From NCBI GenBank assembly GCA_002633025.1, contig NMRB01000297.1:126235-190234 (forward strand): a DNA stretch of 64,000 nt, given 5' to 3'. The stretch comes from Notospermus geniculatus. Taxonomy: Eukaryota > Nemertea > Pilidiophora > Heteronemertea > Lineidae. The position numbers and the translations under genes were made by a program. The notes beneath the pieces are model-generated. The model did not search any database, was not told the origin of the DNA, and was given only the letters and a program-made list of their open reading frames with translations. Shown here one piece after another: positions 22,421 to 37,400 of the stretch (the stretch's first letter is position 1; every line of letters begins with the position of its first letter).

Positions 22421-25400
22421 GTAATGTACTGCCAGTGTAATAAGTGTATATTTCATTGTTGTGTTGTCACCAAGACTTTCGGGAGGGCGTTATGTTATTG
22501 CCCAAATCATCTGTCCGTACATGCGTCAGTCTGTCATGTCTGTGAACTTTTGCATTATGGATTATTCAGGCTGAATGTGTATGTGCATTTTTTTTGTGGT
22601 GGTTGGTGACAGAAGAAAGTTACTTTAGATTGGGGGCGCAATCTCTCATTCAATATGGCCGCCACATCCACCATCTTGATTTTCATTTCTTGACACATGT
22701 AACTGTGTTTCAGTGCTTGGTTACACCTGAGTAAAGAAATATATATTCCTTTCAATTATGGGTGCAACCGCTCTCCAATATGGCTGCCACAGCCACCATC
22801 TTGATTTCTGTTTCAAGAAAACTTACTGGTGGGGCTGTCTGCCGTGCTTTGCACTGATGTTTTATACCTCAGGCAGGATGAGCTTTTCTGGCCCTCAGAA
22901 ACACGATATATTGCCCTCGCAAAGCCTCTGATGACATCTTTTCTTCGCGACCAGAAAACAGTTATATTTAATAAATATTGAACACCCCATGCCCTGCTAT
23001 TATCTACATACTTCGGACCAGAAAACGGTTATATTTAATAAATATTGAACACCCCATGCCCTGCTATTATCTACATACTGGCTTGTCAAAAAGAACACTA
23101 TTACATGCCAACTCTTTGCAATCCTTTCATTTGATAACTTCAAAGATTTGACATTTTTTGATTGGGTTCCTTCATATCTTTCGTGTCTTGGGTGACTTTG
23201 GTATGAAATTATTGGCAAATGTGCCAATTTCTTCCCAATGTTGCCATAATGAAATAATACGCGTTCAATATCTCTGCATCAACATAACGGATGAATGGAG
23301 ATCTTTATGCGGATATAATGAAGGAGATGATGGGTGGCCTTGCAATTATGCACCGAGTGACCCTCATCCAATGCCAGCTGACATTATCTGAAGTGACAGT
23401 TCATGATGTAACACAATAGCAGAGTCAATTTCATATCACAATGTAATTTACATGCGGTTCATTTGAAGATGAACTGTTTACATTGCGTTGATCTTATGTG
23501 AATTATTTCATCAGTTTAAAGATGTTTTCAAAAAAAATATTGAAATCTGACACTAATCAATGTTTTTGTGCAATGTTTGTGAAAAACAAAACATAAAAAT
23601 GAATGGTGTGAAAATTATCGGCGTAAAAAATTGAATGACTGTGATGTGGTTTACATGTAACTCTTTCAGCTCTGTCATTTCATAAACTGGAATTTTCAGC
23701 TCACCTGGTGAGCTTTAGTCATGATGGAGCGTCCATCATCATCGTCGTGGTCCATCGTCATCCGCATCCATTAGCAGGGCACGTTTTGAAACCGCTGGGC
23801 CTATTGACACCAAACTTGGTACAAATGTGCCCCTAGGTCAGATATCTTCAGACACCAAGCTTTGGTCCATAATCTTTTCATCCTACAAACATGACAGTGC
23901 TTTGTCAATTCAAATTGACAACTTGTAGCTTTTTTGCATCATATGCATTAAAGGAGTTAGACGCCGAAGTTGTAAACAAGCTGGTTTGTTTACAAACATG
24001 GTCGGCAAACTAGTTTTATTCCTTCGTGCAGGTGGCAGCACCAGTAGCGCCCCGTGATCGTTAGACTGGTTCCTGGTCCGATGCAACTCACTCACGATAT
24101 TCACGTCAGTACATATCACCGATAATAGGTCGCAGCACCGCAGGCGTCGCGTGGATAGAGAACCAGTGAGTGATTGTTTACAACTTGGACGTCCAGCTCC
24201 TTTAAGCAGCAGCACACCAGGTGATATCGCATGCATTAAGCAGCAGCACACCAGGTGATATCGCATGTATTAAGCAGCAGCACACCAGGTGATATCGCAT
24301 GCATTAAGCAGCAGCACACCAGGTGATATCGCATGTATTAAGCAGCAGCACACCAGGTGATATCGCATGCATTAAGCAGCAGCACACCAGGTGATATCGC
24401 ATGCATTAAGCAGCAGCACACCAGGTGATATCGCATGCATTAAGCAGCAGCACACCAGGTGATATCGCATGCATTAAGCAGCAGCACACCAGGTGATATC
24501 GCATGTATTAAGCAGCAGCACACCAGGTGATATCGCATGCATTAAGCAGCAGCACACCAGGTGATATCGCATGTATTAAGCAGCAGCACACCAGGTGATA
24601 TCGCATGCATTAAGCAGCAGCACACCAGGTGATATCGCATGCATTAAGCAGCAGCACACCAGGTGATATTGCAAGTGATCTGATTGGAAAGCAAAATTGG
24701 CTCTTGACGCCAGGTGTTCACTGGACAGCGATGCGCATCTTCGATAATCGAAGGCCGATCTGCTCTCCACTGCGTTACATCGCACATCACCCTTCGAGAA
24801 ATTGACCAGTCGGCGGCGTATCTTGGCACCATGCCAACTTTACCGGTCGACCAATCATATGACACTTTATATCGGGTCTTCGGCTACAACTCTTTGTACC
24901 ACGATTCAAATTTTACAACACCGATTCTGATTGGCCTCTTCTTCTCGAGGCGGCAGATACGCCGTGGACCGGTCACTTTCTCGAAGGGTGATGTGCGGTG
25001 TAACGTAGTGGTGAGCAGATCGGCCTTCGATCATCGAAGATGGCGATGCGTGGCCTTGAAACTCTCGCCAACAATGTTCACCAATGCCAACAACACCAAA
25101 GCCGCTGGCTTTAGACGTCAGACATGCAAGGAAATTATTTTTTGCATCACTATAGCAACCACAGCAAAAAACAGCTTCATTCCTCATGTTGCCAGGTAAA
25201 ACATGTAAAAGGTACAATCAAACTGAAAATTCTGGATATCTCCTAAAAAAGTTTCATTGCAAGGCCAACTGTCATGGGTATTTTTTTTCTGAAGTAGTAT
25301 CGAAGCGTTATCTCCTCCGATCCGACCAATCAACACTTTGAGTGAAATTGACAAGACAAGTGTAATATTTATAGATCTCGGAGGTTGAAGCTAGCCAATC

Positions 25401-28400
25401 GTTGCTTCGAACCATTGCAAGCAAATAAACTACTCCTCGGCGTCAGGGATGCTACATGTGTTAATCATTTTTGCTCGTCAGATACTGGGGCGAAATAGTG
25501 GAAAAAAATTGGCTGATTCATGCTCATCATTACAGTCGGCCGCTGAATTCCCTGTTGGGAAATTAGCATTAAATCAACAACCAGAATATTCGACTTGCAC
25601 TTTTACTTTGGAATTCAGTCAGTTTTGGGGCCGTATGCTTAGGTCGGACTTTAGCCTGAAGTATAGCTGAAGTTAGACTTTCTCTTTGCTTGAAGCATTG
25701 AGAAATGTCGGACTTTAATGAAAGTGTGGCTGAAGTTCGACCCACGCATACGGCCCTTAGTTCATTGAGCTATCAGTGTTTGCCAATGCTGGAGAACAAA
25801 CCCGAAAGGTCTGTTTCCACTGCTTTGGATTCCGTCGCAGTTTGCAACGAGCGGTGCATTTTTCACAGGGTTTTGGAGAATCCCTTAATGGTTTAACAAT
25901 ACATGGCGACAATGTTTATCCCATTGCCTGTGAAAACCGCACAGCTTGTCGCAAACCGTGGCGGCGTTACAACACAGCGTAAAGGTCTGGGCCTATATTA
26001 GAGCAGTTTTCCCCCTTGCTGCTGGGTGGTTTCCACAGGCATTACAGAAAATTCAATATAGTGTTTGACTCCTTTTTTCCACCAAAAAGCAAACTCTTGT
26101 TAGCAGACCATCATTTATTTGTCTGTCCTTGAACTCTCCAAGAATCTTTCTTCACTATGGAAGTGATTCATATAAGATAGCCCAATGTGCAACACGGTCC
26201 ATCTTGATTTTATCATATTTTCTCAGCAAGAGATGATGAGTTTGCATACCTTCCCACTCCACCTGTGAGGGATGGGCTTGTAGATTTCATCTTCAGCTTC
26301 TGACATAAATATTTTTCTAATAGCCCTGAAATATATATCATTTTAACCCTTTCTTCATCATCTTTTGCTACAGAAAATTCTATCAGCATCTCGCATCCCA
26401 ATACAGAGTTTGTTTAAGTGACGTGAAAAAATATTTATTGGGAGCCACGTACGCTGGTGTAGTGGTTTGGATCTCCGACTAGCGTGGTCAGAGGGTCCAG
26501 GGTTCGAATCCCACTGGTCATGAAACTTGGGGCAAGTCTCTTTGGCTTACTGGCCTCTCTCCACCCAGGGGGTTCCGGTCGGAAGTGCTTATGTAGCACT
26601 GAATGGGCAGCTCATCTGAGTTCTACTGAAAGGTTTCAGGACAGACTGGGGTTAATGTGTAAAGTCGGATGATAACCTCTACCGTAGTTGATATCAAACT
26701 ATAAATCCAAACTTTGATTTTTTGGGGGAATAAAAACATGATTTATTTCAGTTCAGCAGAGGTTGTCTGCAGCTGTTGCACTTGATTCGTTCTCATTTAC
26801 AGCGATTACAAATTTGTAATTTTGAATTACATGTATTGTTATAGTTCATTGATAGTAGTTCATTGACAGTAGATATCTAAAATCTTTCTTTCTTTCTCTT
26901 TATCAGGTGATGACCTCATGTACACCCGACACTAATTATGAATTGGTAAGTACGACTTTTTTGTCTCTTAAAGGAGTTAGACGCCGAAGTTGTAAACAAG
27001 CTGGTTTGTTTACAAATATGGTCGGCAAACTAGTTTTATTCCTTCGTGCAGGTGGCAGCACCCGTGATCGTTAGACTGGTTCCCGGTCCGATGCAACTCA
27101 CTCACGATATTCACGTCAGTACATATCACCGACAATAGGTGGCAGCACCGCAGGCGTCCGTGGATAGAGAACCAGTGAGTGAGTGTTTACAACTTCGGCG
27201 TCTAACTCCTTTAACAAGAAAACTGCAAACAGTTTTTAAAACTAACATAATATTGCACAGTAAAATTCGGTTTTTCCCTCAAGAAAACCACAGATGATAT
27301 ATCAATTCTTTATATTGAGACAGTTGTGGTCATACACATAGAATGAATGAAGGATGTGCTACGGACTTGGCCACTGCGTGTATACTTCTGGTACTGTACT
27401 TTTGCGCACAGTATGCCTATGCTCAGTGCACAGTATCTTCATTTCACCAAAAGTTCAGTTATTTTTTTATGTTTAGCTGATTCAATTGAGCTTGCATCTG
27501 ACTCACAACTTTGAAATTTTTCAATTACCATATTTTCTGGAAAACGAGCTGCTGAGACAGTTCTTTTTATTCCAACCACTTAAAGATATTGGATCATCAA
27601 GTGAATTACTAAATACATCAGCCAGTGTAGAAAAAGTGATTTAAGGCTGTGCTCACATAAAGGGTATAATACTCCCAACGCAGGGTACATTTATAGTCGC
27701 CAAGCTGCGACCTACTGTAAATGCCACTGTGGGTGTGGCAGCCATTTTCGAAAATTTCTCTGTGCCAAATGCAGCTGAACACATTCGTCTGTATATGCCG
27801 AAAGCCATTCACTGTGTTCCTGAAAATTTATCTTACCTGAAATACAACAGTTACAGCTAGCACCAAAATACAGTGTTAGCTGCGGTGTCTTGTAGCTTGA
27901 ACCTTTGCAAGGGCAAGTCAAAGATCACATAGAAGTGAGGAACATGAATCGCTTGAGATATGGCCTCTTCCATACCGAACAGGGCCAACCGTGCTCAGGC
28001 TTCAGCCTTGATGAAAAAATATTATACAAAAGGACACCCCTCAATTAAGGATACCAAATTGATCCCAAATTCTTTGTTGCTGCCTCACAATTTCGGTTGG
28101 AATTTGTCAGACCCGAAGAGTGCATGGATCCACTGCACATTGCTGCATGCAGTGGTCATCTCCACCAACATTTGTAACTTCTTTAGAATATGCTGGTCTG
28201 TGAGTTCTCTGGCTCTACCTGAGAATGAAACTGGGTACCATAACTAACCACCGGAATGACGGGTAAAAAACTAAGGGTATATACATTACACCTTATTACA
28301 AAAATTGCATTGATAAAATGTTTGACTGTTTGGGATGATTTGCCAGATAACGAGAGGAAAATATTTTGAGATTTATTGGCTACAAACAGGGTTACAATTA

Positions 28401-31400
28401 TGAGAGAATGTGGAGTTGGTTCTTTTTTACAAGGCAGATCTTTCTTGGGAATGCTGATTAGAAGGATGCTGGAAATAAATTGGTCAAATATCTGATTTGC
28501 TGATGATCAGACGGTATGGCCAGGATTTTTTCCACAGATGTAGAATCACGCTCTACACCTTCCTCACTCTCCAATTTTGGGACTTCGCACAATATGATGA
28601 AAGCCAAGGATGATTGCAGATCTTGGGCATTTTTGGATCCAGGCCTTGCACAGTTGAAGGGGTTTAGCATTATCATGGGAGGGCTTTAGTGAACTAGGGA
28701 ACTGCTGATGTAACGTACAGGACTATGTGAGCTGACATTGGTATGGAGTTTTGAAAGTGAAAGTGTAATACCACATGCACTGCCACAGGGACGGATCCAG
28801 GATTTCAGGAAAGAGGGGGCGCACTGTGCTAGAAACATTGAAATCTGCGGCAAATTTTAATAATTTGCTCCAAATTTCAGAATTTTACGGTCAATTTTAA
28901 AGATTTTTTGGCCGAAAGGGGGGCGTGCGGCGGGTGCGCCCCCCTTGGATCCGCGCCTGCGCCAGATCCGTAACAGAGCGCCATCTATTAAAGGCATGAT
29001 CATCTTCTTGTCATTGCAGCCGAGCAACAATGAAACCATAACCAAGCAAGCCCAAGTACAAGTGGCAAAATCTGTAAGTATATGAGATGCCTTAAAATGC
29101 TAGATCTCCTGAGGATTTTAGCTTTCCATGGAATTCAAATATGGCTACAACTCGGTCATTTTGAAAAATTAATCTTTTTGCAATTTATAGTACAGTTAAC
29201 TATGTTCTAACCCGATGTGAATTTGTATACAGATACCTCTCTTCATGAATGTGCATGCAAAATTTTGGCTGTGGAACGTTCCTCTGGTGCATTTAAAACC
29301 AGATGAGCACATGGTCCTTTGGCCAATTCATCTGTACGAAGGCAATAAAGGAAGACGCCGAGATCATTAAAATCAATGCAGGAACATCCATGGGTGCCCA
29401 TGGTGAAATGTATACACATGGAGCGCCCAAGCACGTCCTGCAAAGTAAAGAAGTGCTTGTGCGCCCAAGCATTCACTATCAGAGAGTTGATGTTGATGGT
29501 CGTGATACTCCAAGTAAAAGTTGATGCTATTCTAAAGACAGGGTATCTAGCCTCCATCACATAGGAAACCATTGTTGAGCGTATTGGGAAAATCTTAGAA
29601 AAATTTGGCAGTACCCTGTGCATTCGATATGAAACTACAATCCAGTGATGGTGTGTCCTGGAAATGAACTACGGTCCAGTGATGGTGTACTGGAAATGAA
29701 CTACGATCCAGTGATGGTGTTCTGGAAACAAACTACGATCCAGTGATAGTGTACTGGAAACAAACTATGATCCAGTGATGGTGTACTGGAAACGAACTAC
29801 GGTCCAGTGATGGTGTCCTGGAAACAAACTAAACAATGCATTGATGTACTGGAAACGAACTAANNNNNNNNNNNNNNNNNNNNNNNNNNNNNNNNNNNNN
29901 NNNNNNNNNNNNNNNNNNNNNNNNNNNNNNNNNNNNNNNNNNNNNNNNNNNNNNNNNNNNNNNNNNNNNNNNNNNNNNNNNNNNNNNNNNNNNNNNNNNN
30001 NNNNNNNNNNNNNNNNNNNNNNNNNNNNNNNNNNNNNNNNNNNNNNNNNNNNNNNNNNNNNNNNNNNNNNNNNNNNNNNNNNNNNNNNNNNNNNNNNNNN
30101 NNNNNNNNNNNNNNNNNNNNNNNNNNNNNNNNNNNNNNNNNACTGTCTTGCATTATATATGATGAGAAGGCGATGAGGTCTCAGATAGTATGAATGCTGC
30201 ATTGAGTAATTTATCGGCACGGAATGTGTTTCTTGTTGAAATATAGAAACATGTCGGACATAGACTCCTGTTGATGGAAACGTGCTCACCCTATACACTG
30301 TTTCACTATAGATACATAATCTAATCGGCTGATGTCGAAAACTCAAGTCGCGATCGAGTTCGACTCTGCAATTCACCTTTGCTTTATAAAGCCTGGCTTC
30401 TAGCACACTTCCTTTTTTACGAAAGACAAAGAGTGTTATATTCCTTCCTTGGACAATTCCAGCAGTTAGCCAGCTCTTCTTACGTTTTACTTCAAATCTC
30501 TGTTTCTTAATGAAAGTACCATTACGAATGTCATGAACATAAAGGAGCCAGTTCGAACGATCAATGCGTCTCGTCAAGTAGATACGATGCTGATATATGA
30601 ACCAACGATGTATGCGACCCAGCCATCCATGATACAATACCGATGTATTGTAAACAATGCTGTATTGTTCCTTCATGTTTTGGTAAGTGAGTATTCTAAG
30701 AATGCGAAATCTTGACCAGAGATGGACTGAAACTTCTCCTGTCAGTGTGTTGTAATAAAATGCATCTCCCTGGATGATCTTTATTTCTGGAATGAAGGGT
30801 TTCCTCCTACCGTATCTGACTCTATCCATCCGTTTCTTGCCCTACAGCAGAATATAGAGTGAACCCTCCACTATCGCACACCTCTGCAACCAAGACACCT
30901 CTCTCTTGCCGGGTCGGATCCAGGGGGCGTGGGGGGCATACGCCCCCCCCCCCCATTTTTGGCAGAGCAGTGATTTTTTTAGCAAGAAAAATTTAATCAC
31001 ATAAAAATTGGAGTATTTTGCTCTCAGATGCCAGGAAAATGCATCTAAAAGCACTTAAATTGTCCCCCGTTTCGGCTTCGCAGTCTAGGTGCTCACCACC
31101 TCCGTCGAGCTAGGCCTACACCCCCCTTTCTGTCAACCCTGGATCCGACCCTGTCTTGTAGGATATGTTCACCGAACTTTGTCATTCCTATTCCTATATT
31201 TTGAGCTTTCTGTAATACATAACCAATCTCTGAACAAAGGGCAGAAACTCTTGTTCCAAAAGGTGTCCCAAGTAACACGTAGTTCACCGCTACACCAAGT
31301 GCTTTTATGCACTAGGCCTATGCTGTGTGCTACTTGAAAGAGTAGGTCTTTAAACTATTTTGTTGTGTAGGATGTTCGGCCTACCGGGCACCACGTCAAC

Positions 31401-34400
31401 TAAGCAAGAGGGAGGCCCCAGAAAAAATTCTGTCCTTTTACTGATTTAGGCCTAATATAAATCTGCATGGTCTGCATTCTATTCATCATGCAAATGATGC
31501 TCACCACCATTTGCAATTCAGCATGCTAAGCAGTCATGACATCACAGTTATGACCACGTGACGCAAGTTGTTTCACAGAGAGACTACACACGATTCGACC
31601 ATATTTGTCGAAAACCTCTACGAAAAAAATGCAACAGAGTAGGAAAAACATCCGAAGTATGACGTGACGGACGTTTCGCTCACACCGCAGCATTGCGCGA
31701 GATGCGATGTGATTGGTCGGGGCTAAAATAACAAATTTGTTTCCAGGTCTCACTACACAGTTTTGATGAGAATATATCGTGTGTCGTATCTCAGGTCCGA
31801 AATGAATTTGAATTTGTTCAGTAGCACTGGAGTGTTGTCAGAGTGGCATAAACTGGGGAACCAGGATGAATTATTAGTCCAGCCGACGACAGGCTCACAG
31901 GGGGATCTAGGGGTGTCCTTCAGAAAGGGGGGAATGAGGGGGATCTCCCCCTTTAGGTCGCACAGATGCTGTGGGATCCACAGCCACTGATGTAAAATTA
32001 CAAAAGTCTCTCTGTACCTGAGTGGCTTTACAATTTCATCATGATCACTGGTCCATCTGAAAATGTATCATGATCGATGTTAAAGGAGCACGTTATTGGA
32101 TCTGAAATGCGTTATTTGACTGCCGACGTAGAGGGAGCCACCTAGCGGCAGTAATACGAACTACAAAAATGCATTACAAAATGTACGGAGGAAATCGGGT
32201 CAACTCGCCAATACGTGGTTGGTCCCTGGGTTGGAGAGTGGAACAGTGGCGCCGGCTGTCGAGAAAAAGTGGCAATACCGTGCTCCTTTAACCCAAATTT
32301 ATATCGACCAAATTCAGATGACTTTATGTGACAGTAGCAGCTAACTTGAGTCAATGGTGAGTTTCCGCAACAGCCCGGTTAGGCCTGAGACTAGCCATGA
32401 TTCACCCATTGTTCGAGTCAGCGTAACCTCCTTCGGGACAGAAGGAATATCCACCTCAGGGATGAGCCCTTTCGTGAAATATGCAGATGATGACCTACAT
32501 GCATGCCGAAACCCTGGGAGCCAGCAAGAATTGATGATCCTGGCGGAATCTGGACACAGCAGAGTCGTAACCATGTTAGGTCTCCTGTGACGACAGCATC
32601 ATAAAGTTCATGTGACTTTTTCAAGATGGCAGTGCCCATTAGGGTATGAAAACGGATAATCACACGACGTCGTAACTCGAGTCAGATTGACTGCAAGTGG
32701 ATTACGCCCCGTCGGGATCATGATTCGTCGTGACACAGACGTTGAACATATTCAACTCGTGATCATTTTGATCGATGACTGATACTGATCATCGCAGGTG
32801 AGACGCAAATTCAGTCATATCACGCCATATTGTAGACTTATTTGTTCGCGTGGTCATGGCCCAGACGCAAAGTGATCCGTAAAAGACAGTCGCCGCCTCT
32901 TCTGTGCCATCGTAAGTTTGACTTGACGTCGTACACCTGGTGTATTGCACGTCCCGAAGGAGTGAACAATGGAAGAAATCCCGCTGAATGTCATTGTAGG
33001 CTAACCGGACCATTGTGAAAACGCACTACTACCTGTTTCTGATACATTCTAGAACCAAGATATTCAAGAGCCTCCTCCTTCTCCATACACGTCCCTTTCT
33101 TTTTACTCAATTGACAAACAAACCTCGTGTCATTATGATAAATGTTAAACGTCCAACAATCTACATGTAGTTTGAAACAGCTAATGGCACACGCTAGTCT
33201 GGAGACGACCCCTTCATGAACAGAGTCGGGCTTGTATATACTCCAGTTGGACACAAGTTGTTTAAACAGCAATATCTTGATGTTAAAATTGATGGAAACT
33301 TCTCTTGGGGTATCGATACCCATATTTCTTTGTTACCACACTACATAGACTTCTAGGCCCTTTGATAGCTGTGTTCCTTGGTCTGAACTACCCCCGATTG
33401 AAAAAAAAATCTAAATGCCAAATATTTTAATCTTTTCATCACCTCCCAACCTCTTTTTGAACCCCTTTGACCCCTCACAAAAAATTTTCATCCAAAACAC
33501 CAAAAGAAACAGCTGGAGTATCGTCTGCTAAAAGCCTACAGATGGTATAGCCTGGTAGAGACACCAGGTGTTAGATGTTGGAACCAAAAATCATACTTGA
33601 AGGGTAAGTGACCTCATAAACCATCCGATAGCCTACCTTACACCAAAAGTCTCGCACCAATCCAAGACCCCTCGTTATCCTAAACAGAACTCCATATCAT
33701 TGAGAGTAGACAAAATTGATACCCATCATGATAATGCTTGAGCCTAAAAATGTCAAGATGTAAAATAATTTTGTCCACTTCTAAGAACTGACTTGCCAAT
33801 GTCATTCGGCCAATGACATTGGACTCAGAACGATACGATTAATTCAATACTAACCACGTGGCATTTATACCCTATCATGCACGCAATACAAGTTATCCCT
33901 ACGGGCCTCAAAAATAAAGCGCTGAAGACAGTCTTGACGAGGACTCCCTGTATGTAATCGCTTCTCTCCATATCCCCTTGATACTGACTTATGAAAGATT
34001 ACTATGCTCGTTGATATACCGCTAATGAAGAATCAATATAAAATACTAAAATTGAATTGTCAAATCATTGATGCCGGTACATAAAATAGACAAAATTAAT
34101 CAATAAAATTTATTGATTGAGTTTTGACTTCTACGTTTGGAATTTCATGTAAGGAAATAGCATCACCTAGCATCACCTCAGTATTTTAAACATCACTTTT
34201 CGTGAACACGACATTTTCTAACATGCAGTATGTGTACATTATACTGCCCTCAAATGGTAAAAAAAGACGGTTCCACTCGTGATCAGTGGGGACGTGGTCA
34301 GTGTTGTAATAACAACACGATCTTGTACCACAAAATATGTTTCTAAGCACCCTCTATGCATACAGCGAATATCAGCGCAATTGAACTTCAAATATGGCCA

Positions 34401-37400
34401 CCAGTCAGCCATCTTGAAAACATGACTTAGCCCAAATGTCATGAACAATAGCAGCTAGAATGTTCTAACTCTGTGCAAATTTGTATCTCGGTATCCTCTA
34501 TGCGCATGACAAATTACGGCCAGATTGGATTTTAAATATGGCTGTCCGGCAGCCATCTTGAAAAGTGGACTTTGGCCAATATCACATTAACTGTACAAGG
34601 TACCGTAATATATAGAAGTTGTCGCCTGGTGTGAATGCCGATCTAGATATTGTGCAGAGCCACCTATCACACACATACCTGAAACCTGTAATGGAAGTAC
34701 GTTGTGGCTAATTTTGTGCAGAGAAGGACCGGAGCAAAACAACATCAGTCTTTTCCAATAGAAACAGGTTCCAATAGAAACTGGTAAACATAGCATTTCT
34801 GTGCACAAACCTCACTGCTCTTACCTTACCCGTGATGGTTTAGTCTAAATGCTAACTAAATCAGTCACTTTAAGATTAAAGACCAATCCTGGCCCACTTC
34901 TGAAGCAGCCTTCTTCAGCCGAGGAAGAAAATACTTGTCGATAAAAAACTTTTGCAATCTGTATATCTTGTTACTCCGTCGTAGGTATTTCCTCTGCTAC
35001 ATGTTTACCGGAGTTGGATCGAGCTGTTTAGCACGTCATCATTCTGTTTCGTCACTGCTTCAAAACTTTTGCGCATGAGTTTCTTTTTTTGCCCTTCATG
35101 TTCTGTATTTTTGGAGAGTGCATGTCCTACATGTATGTCCGTGCGACTCAGTTGTGTAGCCTAGAAGGTTGACTTTATGCAACTGCAATCACAGATTTGA
35201 AACTGGTTCGATACAAAAATTTGTGTTATTATGACGTCATATTGACAAGTTAACGAAGCCAGTGCATTCAGGGATATAATATGGGGGGGGGGGCACTAAT
35301 TTCTGCTACATATCTCAACTTACTGTTCCATTCATTTCAACTGACAGGTATGATGGCTAGAAATTTGCACACATTTATGAAGAAAATCTTGTACAAAATG
35401 TGATATGTTCCTGAAATTGACAACTGTTCTCTTTCTCTTCGCCTTTTCCTCCCAAGATCACAAAAATTATCAAAAAATTACAACTCTCTTGCCCAGGTTC
35501 CAATTTCACCTGCTTTATGTGCTTTTGTGTGCAAAATGTACAGGCAGTCTGCTTCAGTTTGAGCTGGTCCAGGATGCAACTTAAAGGTGACAAGAATCAT
35601 AATGTGTCAATGTACTATTTCATGTGCATTTTACAAGCCTTTCATGTGAGAAATTAACAGAAATTGTCTTACCTGAAGTGGTGTTGTACCACATCTGAGC
35701 CACCCTAACCTGATACAAGTCTCACACAAATTTGTACAGCTTAAGGTACAGGTACAACATTGTTGTTTTCATGGAATCCTCTACCTTGGTTGTTGGTTTT
35801 ATTGCGCTGCTTACCATGCAATTCAGGGGCCTACCGCAGATTCTGCAGGCTGCAGGCACCAGTGTGAAGTATACAGCTGCGCAAATGAGGCGTAACTCTT
35901 GATTCACGGATTGCCTTACTGAAGAATATGCTAGGCTGAACCTGGTCTGGCAAATTTCCTGCAGATATCCCCAGCAATCAATCCTTTGCTATTCGATATA
36001 TCGATTTCCCGAAAGATTTGTTGGTGCATCATGTGGTCAGTGTCTTAAAAATAAAAAGTCGATCGGATATTCTCTCTGTGTTACGAATAGATAATCTCAT
36101 CAGGTCCAGTTGATAAGCTGACCTTATGCTCTGAAGTTAATTTCGGTCGGTGAAGAACAAATTCAAAGAAATCTGTTCTGGAATTTTGGATACTCATTGC
36201 ATCGGCCTATAGGGATCTTTGTGCCTCCAAATCCTTTGGCGACCACATCCTTCGACATGATTTTCTGGGACTTTGTCCAGTTCGTTTGGATATCATAACT
36301 GCTGTCTTGAACATTCACCTCATTTGTATTAGTAAGTATTCATTTAAGACGACTTGGACATCATCTGAGCTGATCCTTTCATAGCCCTTCTCTTGTTTCC
36401 CCTAAAGCTGTCTGTGCACAGGCATTCCAGCATTTGAACACATTTCAGAGCATGCAACCTTTGACATTCTTCCTTCATGAGATGGCAGCCCATCATGTCC
36501 ATGATGCAGGAGCTAGCTTCCTCATTAGGGTTGATGATGAATAATTGGTTAAACCTTGCTAATGAACTCATCTTGGAAACAGTGGTTCTGATGCAAGGAG
36601 TTGGATCTGTACATTCACTGTGACATCTTGCTCATTGCTTCTGCAGATGTCCCCATGCATGCCGTATACAGGTACCACACTTCCCCAAATGTTACCCCAG
36701 AGTCATGGAAGTAGGTCTCCTTCTGGTCAGCTAAAAAGCATCAACTCATGTACATCCTTGGTAGCAAACATACAAAATTCTCAGTGATGTCATCTCTGCA
36801 TGCCATGTCAGTAAGCTAACGGGCCTCATCCAGGGGCAGATCTAGGATATCCGCAAAGGGGGCATTGGGTGTCAAAAGAGGGATGCCAAATATGCATTTT
36901 CCAGGCATCTGAGGCCCCAAAAAACATCACTCTGCGGTCACAAGGGGGCACACCGGCTGCGCCTCCACCCAATCCACCTCAGTTATCTCTGAGTTTTATA
37001 TCAGTGACATGTCGCACACTAAAATTTCCCTTCTTGTGGGCATGAATTTGTAGACTGCGTCTTCTACCAGCTTCAGGGGTTTATTCCCATTTCGCCCCCT
37101 AACAGTAAATCCATTAAATACTGGTAGCTACATGTAACCCTAACCAATAACCATTAGGGGGCGAATTGGGAAAGGACGAAGTGGGAAGACACCGCTTCAG
37201 GAGCGTATATCAATGAGATGATCTCATTGGGAAGATCTGACTCACAGATCTGATTCTGAATTTGTTCTGTGATGGAAGCATCAACAACTAGTACATCCCT
37301 CTGTAAACACGATGATTACATATAAATTGGGGTAGTATGTAAACATTGAAACGTTTCAAAAGAAACGAGCCAAATGAAACGACCCAAAATGTTTTTAAAA

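Noticed and set aside
22421-22609. Continuation of tensin exon 1 to a stop at 22609
   Set aside because: A strong donor (TTACAG|gtaatg) at 22420 and phase agreement with the next exons make splicing more likely; read-through may be a minor isoform.
26441-26522. Functional tRNA gene
   Set aside because: A and B boxes are good but the acceptor stem does not pair and a SINE body follows.
29243-29623. Opposing frames of 126 and 73 codons
   Set aside because: Neither strand shows a domain; part of the segment (GAGCACATGGTCC) is a dispersed repeat also found near 63795.
29841-30176. Frames made mostly of X
   Set aside because: They only span the N gap.
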